From positions 126,501 to 190,500 of the forward strand of contig NZ_CP054394.1 of assembly GCF_022539405.1 (NCBI RefSeq): a stretch of DNA of 64,000 nt. The letters are read 5' to 3'. The notes beneath the pieces are model-generated. The model was not told the origin of the DNA. It searched no databases and was given only the letters and a program-made list of their open reading frames with translations. Source of the DNA: Natranaerofaba carboxydovora (GTDB lineage: Bacteria > Bacillota > Natranaerobiia > Natranaerobiales > Natranaerofabaceae). Below, in pieces: positions 60,131-64,000 of the stretch. The position numbers and the translations under genes are program-made. Position 1 is the stretch's first letter, and every line of letters starts with the position of its first letter.

Positions 60131-62134
60131 ATGAAAAACAATTTTAATTTAAATATGGATTTTCCTCCTAAAGGAGATCAACCAAAGGCTATTGATGAGC
60201 TTGTTGATAGTATAGAAAAAGGTGACAAAAATCAAACACTTCTTGGTGTCACAGGCTCAGGCAAGACCTTTACAATGGCAAATGTAATTCAAAAAGTACA
60301 AAAACCTACTTTAGTCATAGCACACAACAAAACTCTTGCAGCTCAGTTATGCAGCGAATTTAAAGAGTTTTTTCCTGAGAATGCAGTGGAGTATTTCGTT
60401 AGTTACTATGATTATTATCAACCAGAAGCTTATATACCACAAACAGATACCTATATAGAGAAAGATTCTTCGATTAATGATGAGATAGATAAGTTAAGAC
60501 ACTCAGCTACAAATGCCATTTTAGAACGGCGCGATACCATCGTTGTTGCAAGTGTCTCATGTATATATGGCCTTGGGTCGCCGGGAGATTACAGCGACCA
60601 GGTGCTATCTTTACGGAGAGGGATGGTCAAGGATAGAGACGAGATAATTAAAAGACTTGTGGAAATTCAATATAGTAGGAATGATATTAATTTTACCCGG
60701 GGGACTTTTAGGGCTAGAGGAGACGTGCTTGAAGTTTTTCCGGCTTCTTTTACCGAGAGAGCAATACGAATAGAAATGTTTGGTGATGAGATTGATAGTA
60801 TGAGTGAAATTGATACCTTGACTGGTGAAATTATGGCTGAGAGAGAACACGTTGCAATCTTCCCTGCGTCTCACTTCGTCACCGGTAAAGACAGGCTAAA
60901 GCAGGCTATTTCGAGTATAGAAAAAGAACTAAATGAAAGACTTCAGGAATATAAAGAACAGGGTAAGTTAGTTGAAGCTCAAAGATTAGAACAAAGGACA
61001 AATTATGACCTTGAGATGCTTCAAGAGATGGGCTTTTGTCAGGGAATAGAGAACTATTCACGGCATCTGACAAATAGAGAACCTGGCAGTAGACCATATT
61101 GTTTACTTGATTTTTTCCCCGATGATTATCTAATAATAGTTGATGAGTCTCATATGACACTGCCCCAGATTAGAGGGATGTATCAGGGGGACTATTCCAG
61201 GAAAAAGACTTTGGTAGAACATGGATTTAGACTACCATCTGCTTTGGATAACAGGCCGTTAAAATTTGAGGAGTTTGAGAAGATGATAAATCAGGCTCTG
61301 TATGTTTCTGCTACACCTGGTCCATACGAAAAGGAAAACAGCACAAGAATTGTTGAGCAGATAATTCGTCCAACAGGTTTACTTGACCCATCTGTGGATG
61401 TAAGACCGATAAAAGGCCAGATAGATGATCTTCACAGCGAAATCAAAAAAAGAGAAGAAAGAAAAGAAAGGGTTCTTGTTACCACTTTGACTAAAAAGAT
61501 GGCTGAAGACTTGACTGATTACCTTAAAGAACTGGGTGTTAGAGTAAGGTACATGCACTCAGAAATAGATACTATAGAGCGAATGGAAATAATAAGAGAT
61601 TTGAGACTAGGAAATTTTGATGTACTTGTTGGTATAAACCTTCTAAGAGAAGGGCTTGATCTTCCAGAGGTAAGTCTTGTGGCAATTTTAGATGCCGACA
61701 AGGAAGGTTATCTGCGCGACGAGAGATCTTTGATACAGACAATGGGAAGAACTGCTAGAAATGAACAAGGCCATGTTATAATGTACGCTGACGAAATTAC
61801 TGACTCAATGCGAAACGCAATTGATGAAACTTATAGAAGACGTAAGATTCAGCAGGAATTTAATGAAAAACACGGAATAACTCCACAAACTATTCAAAAA
61901 GATGTCCGTGAAGTGATAGAAGCTACCAAGACCGTTCAAAATAGCAATATCAAAAATTTGAAAGACAAAAAGCTAGACAAGATTAACAAAAAAGATGCAG
62001 ATAAAGTTATTGAAGACCTAAAATCTGAGATGAAAGAAGCTGCAAAGAACTTAGAGTTTGAAAAGGCAGCGGAACTTCGTGATATAATAGCAGAGCTAGA
62101 GTTAAAATCAAAGGGAAAGAGTAGTTATGCATAG
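60131..62134 (+). CDS. uvrB: excinuclease ABC subunit B
   Basis: The helicase-like damage-verification subunit of nucleotide excision repair. It has Walker [11 protein letters not shown] near the N-terminus, the beta-hairpin region [29 protein letters not shown], the QTMGRTARN motif VI and a C-terminal UVR domain ([18 protein letters not shown]) that binds UvrC. The 667-residue length is normal. The frame opens at ATG 60101, but ATG 60131 lies eight bases after TTGGAGG and gives a normal start. It is followed by uvrA after 18 bases. Confidence 0.97.
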   Translation: MKNNFNLNMDFPPKGDQPKAIDELVDSIEKGDKNQTLLGVTGSGKTFTMANVIQKVQKPTLVIAHNKTLAAQLCSEFKEFFPENAVEYFVSYYDYYQPEAYIPQTDTYIEKDSSINDEIDKLRHSATNAILERRDTIVVASVSCIYGLGSPGDYSDQVLSLRRGMVKDRDEIIKRLVEIQYSRNDINFTRGTFRARGDVLEVFPASFTERAIRIEMFGDEIDSMSEIDTLTGEIMAEREHVAIFPASHFVTGKDRLKQAISSIEKELNERLQEYKEQGKLVEAQRLEQRTNYDLEMLQEMGFCQGIENYSRHLTNREPGSRPYCLLDFFPDDYLIIVDESHMTLPQIRGMYQGDYSRKKTLVEHGFRLPSALDNRPLKFEEFEKMINQALYVSATPGPYEKENSTRIVEQIIRPTGLLDPSVDVRPIKGQIDDLHSEIKKREERKERVLVTTLTKKMAEDLTDYLKELGVRVRYMHSEIDTIERMEIIRDLRLGNFDVLVGINLLREGLDLPEVSLVAILDADKEGYLRDERSLIQTMGRTARNEQGHVIMYADEITDSMRNAIDETYRRRKIQQEFNEKHGITPQTIQKDVREVIEATKTVQNSNIKNLKDKKLDKINKKDADKVIEDLKSEMKEAAKNLEFEKAAELRDIIAELELKSKGKSSYA

Positions 62135-62152
62135 ATTTGGAAGGTGATGATT

Positions 62153-64000
62153 ATGAAGGAAAAATTAATCATAAAAGGTGCAAGAGAACACAATCTAAAA
62201 AACGTCAGTCTGGAAATACCAAGGGACAAACTTATAGTTATGACTGGGATCTCAGGTTCTGGCAAGAGTTCTCTTGCTTTTGATACTATATATGCCGAAG
62301 GGCAGCGCCGGTATGTGGAATCTCTAAGCGCTTATGCTAGACAGTTCCTTGGTCAGATGGATAAGCCTGATGTAGATTATATTGAAGGGTTAAGTCCGGC
62401 CATATCTATTGACCAAAAATCCACCACCAAAAACCCTCGTTCAACCGTTGGTACAGTAACAGAGCTATATGATTATTTAAGACTTTTATTTGCCAGGATT
62501 GGCCTGGCGCACTGTCCCCACTGTCACGAAGCAATATCACAGCAGAGTGTTGATCAAATGGTGGATCAAATAATGACCCTGCCTGAAGCAAAGAAGTTTC
62601 AGATTTTGGCCCCTGTGATTAGGGGAAAGAAAGGTCAGCATGTAAAGCTGCTAGAAGAGATCAAGAAAAGCGGTTTTGTCAGGGTCAGAGTAGATGGTGA
62701 GATAAGGCTTTTGTCTGAAGAGATTAATCTTGATAAAAATAAAACCCACACCATAGAAGTAGTAGTTGATAGATTAAAGATGAAAGAAGGCCTTGAGAAT
62801 CGTTTGGCAGATTCACTAGAAAGTGCTCTTAGTCTAAGCAATGGCCTTGTAAAAATTCATCTAATTGAAGAAGATGAAGAAATGAGTTTTAGTCAAAAAC
62901 ATGCCTGTATTGACTGCGGTTTTAGCTTTGAAGAAATAACACCAAGGATGTTTAGCTTTAACAGTCCTTATGGCGCATGCCCTAAATGTGATGGTCTTGG
63001 TGCCAAAAAAGAGATAGATCCAGACCTTATTATACCGGATCAAAGCCTTAGCTTATCAGAAGGAGCTATAGTCCCCTGGAGTAGAAATAAAGGCTATTAC
63101 TATCAACTTTTAACCTCCTTTTGTAATCATTTTGGGATAGATATGAATAAGCCCTTTGAAGAGTTATCAGATGAAGAAAAAAATGCAATCTTTTATGGCT
63201 CTACTGAGGAAAAGTTTTTGTTTAGTTATGAAAACAAATGGGGGAGAGTAAAAGAAAGAATGAGATACTTCGAGGGAGTTATCCCCAACTTAGAGCGTCA
63301 TTATATAGAGACTTCATCGGATAATTTTAGAGAAGAGATTGAGAAGTATATGACCTCAAAAAACTGCAACAGCTGCAAAGGAAAAAGATTGAGGGAAGAA
63401 AGTCTTGCTGTAAAAATAGATGGTTATGATATTGGTGATATAACTGAGATGACAGTGGATGAAGCTATTAGATTTTTTGATGAACTAGATTTAACAGAAA
63501 GAGAATACAAAATCGGAGAACTTGTCCTAAAAGAGATAAATGAAAGACTTGGTTTTCTAAAAAACGTCGGCTTAGAATATCTTACCCTAGAAAGGGCAGC
63601 TAGCACTTTGAGCGGAGGTGAGGCTCAAAGGATAAGGCTTGCTACCCAGATTGGCTCTAGCTTAACAGGGGTGCTTTATGTTCTAGATGAGCCAAGTATA
63701 GGACTTCATCAGAGGGATAATGAGAGATTAATCAGAACCCTTGAGAACCTCAGAGATCTTGGTAATACTTTGATCGTTGTAGAGCATGATGAGGCTACTA
63801 TGAGAAGGGCTGATCACATTGTTGATATTGGTCCTGGCGCAGGTGAAAAAGGCGGAGAAGTTGTTGCTGAGGGTACTGTTGAAGAGATTATGGAATATGA
63901 AGACTCTATCACAGGCAAATATCTTAATGGCAAAAAAGCCATCTCTGTTCCTGAGAAAAGAAGAAAACCTAATGATAAATTTTTAGAGATCAAAAAAGCA
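62153..64000 (+). CDS. uvrA: excinuclease ABC subunit A (3' end beyond window)
   Basis: The ATPase dimer that locates bulky DNA lesions and loads UvrB. The first 616 codons are present; the usual length is about 940. Visible are the first Walker [15 protein letters not shown], the zinc-binding CPHCHE and CIDCG/CPKCDG clusters, the ABC signature [10 protein letters not shown] and Walker [14 protein letters not shown]. The frame is open to the window edge. The ATG at 62153 follows GGAAGGTGATG. It forms an uvrB-uvrA operon. Confidence 0.97.
   Translation, partial: MKEKLIIKGAREHNLKNVSLEIPRDKLIVMTGISGSGKSSLAFDTIYAEGQRRYVESLSAYARQFLGQMDKPDVDYIEGLSPAISIDQKSTTKNPRSTVGTVTELYDYLRLLFARIGLAHCPHCHEAISQQSVDQMVDQIMTLPEAKKFQILAPVIRGKKGQHVKLLEEIKKSGFVRVRVDGEIRLLSEEINLDKNKTHTIEVVVDRLKMKEGLENRLADSLESALSLSNGLVKIHLIEEDEEMSFSQKHACIDCGFSFEEITPRMFSFNSPYGACPKCDGLGAKKEIDPDLIIPDQSLSLSEGAIVPWSRNKGYYYQLLTSFCNHFGIDMNKPFEELSDEEKNAIFYGSTEEKFLFSYENKWGRVKERMRYFEGVIPNLERHYIETSSDNFREEIEKYMTSKNCNSCKGKRLREESLAVKIDGYDIGDITEMTVDEAIRFFDELDLTEREYKIGELVLKEINERLGFLKNVGLEYLTLERAASTLSGGEAQRIRLATQIGSSLTGVLYVLDEPSIGLHQRDNERLIRTLENLRDLGNTLIVVEHDEATMRRADHIVDIGPGAGEKGGEVVAEGTVEEIMEYEDSITGKYLNGKKAISVPEKRRKPNDKFLEIKKA

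Noticed and set aside
1-64000. CRISPR arrays, tRNA or rRNA genes, prophage
   Set aside because: I saw no regular spaced repeats, no tRNA-like cloverleaf with CCA context, no rRNA signature and no phage structural genes. A tRNA could be missed by eye.

Overview
The window is low-G+C, densely packed bacterial chromosome from what looks like an anaerobic, endospore-lineage Firmicute adapted to salt. Evidence: ger-type germination genes, a Gram-positive T-box and a SAM-I (S-box) leader, a CooS-type CO dehydrogenase scaffold, several radical SAM enzymes, acidic proteins (especially the exported ones) and a locus for making and importing glycine betaine. A Natranaerobius-like haloalkaliphile fits best, but that is inference. 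I saw no prophage, CRISPR array, rRNA, tRNA or transposase gene.

Layout. 0-8 kb: larE, a small gene with a probable CTG start, a PfoR-like membrane protein, a YjfB-like protein (minus strand), an nfeD-slipin pair, a cobalamin-binding radical SAM enzyme and uppP. 8-15 kb: two minus-strand 2-hydroxyacyl-CoA-dehydratase-related proteins divergent from an atypical cooS, then a DUF2062 membrane protein and a second type of B12 radical SAM protein. 15-25.5 kb: a PAS/GGDEF/HD-GYP c-di-GMP protein, then a T-box-controlled trpEGDCFBA operon in which neighbouring genes overlap. 25.5-32.7 kb: a UPF0175/DUF3368 toxin-antitoxin pair, a close paralogue of the first B12 radical SAM protein followed by another radical SAM protein, a small acidic protein, and SAM-riboswitch-controlled metY plus metX. 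32.9-41 kb: a 5'-truncated chemoreceptor, a CPBP protease, an unknown membrane protein, a gerA-gerB-gerC operon and a tautomerase. 41-46.3 kb: a sigma-54 activator next to a DctPQM TRAP transporter that carries a good sigma-54 promoter. 47-58.2 kb: the methyl-cycle and betaine island. 58.3-64 kb: a coiled-coil protein, a glutamine-rich protein, uvrB and the start of uvrA.

The most coherent system is the 47-58 kb island. A sarcosine/dimethylglycine-type methyltransferase, a deoxynucleoside kinase, an MTA/SAH deaminase and a CofE-like ligase run leftward. S-adenosylmethionine synthetase, S-adenosylhomocysteinase, a betaine-type binding protein and a short UROD/MetE-fold protein with a His/Cys/Cys metal site run rightward. 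A BCCT transporter closes the island. Together they could make betaine, clear the S-adenosylhomocysteine formed, and remake methionine. The metY-metX pair at 30-32.7 kb supplies homocysteine.

Other signals of note are a CooS with Glu at a C-cluster cysteine position, a sigma-54 promoter nested in an intrinsic terminator, a family of intergenic elements with GATTC-type terminal inverted repeats (one holding an elaborate multibranch fold), and three genes that seem to start at CTG, ATT or ATC.
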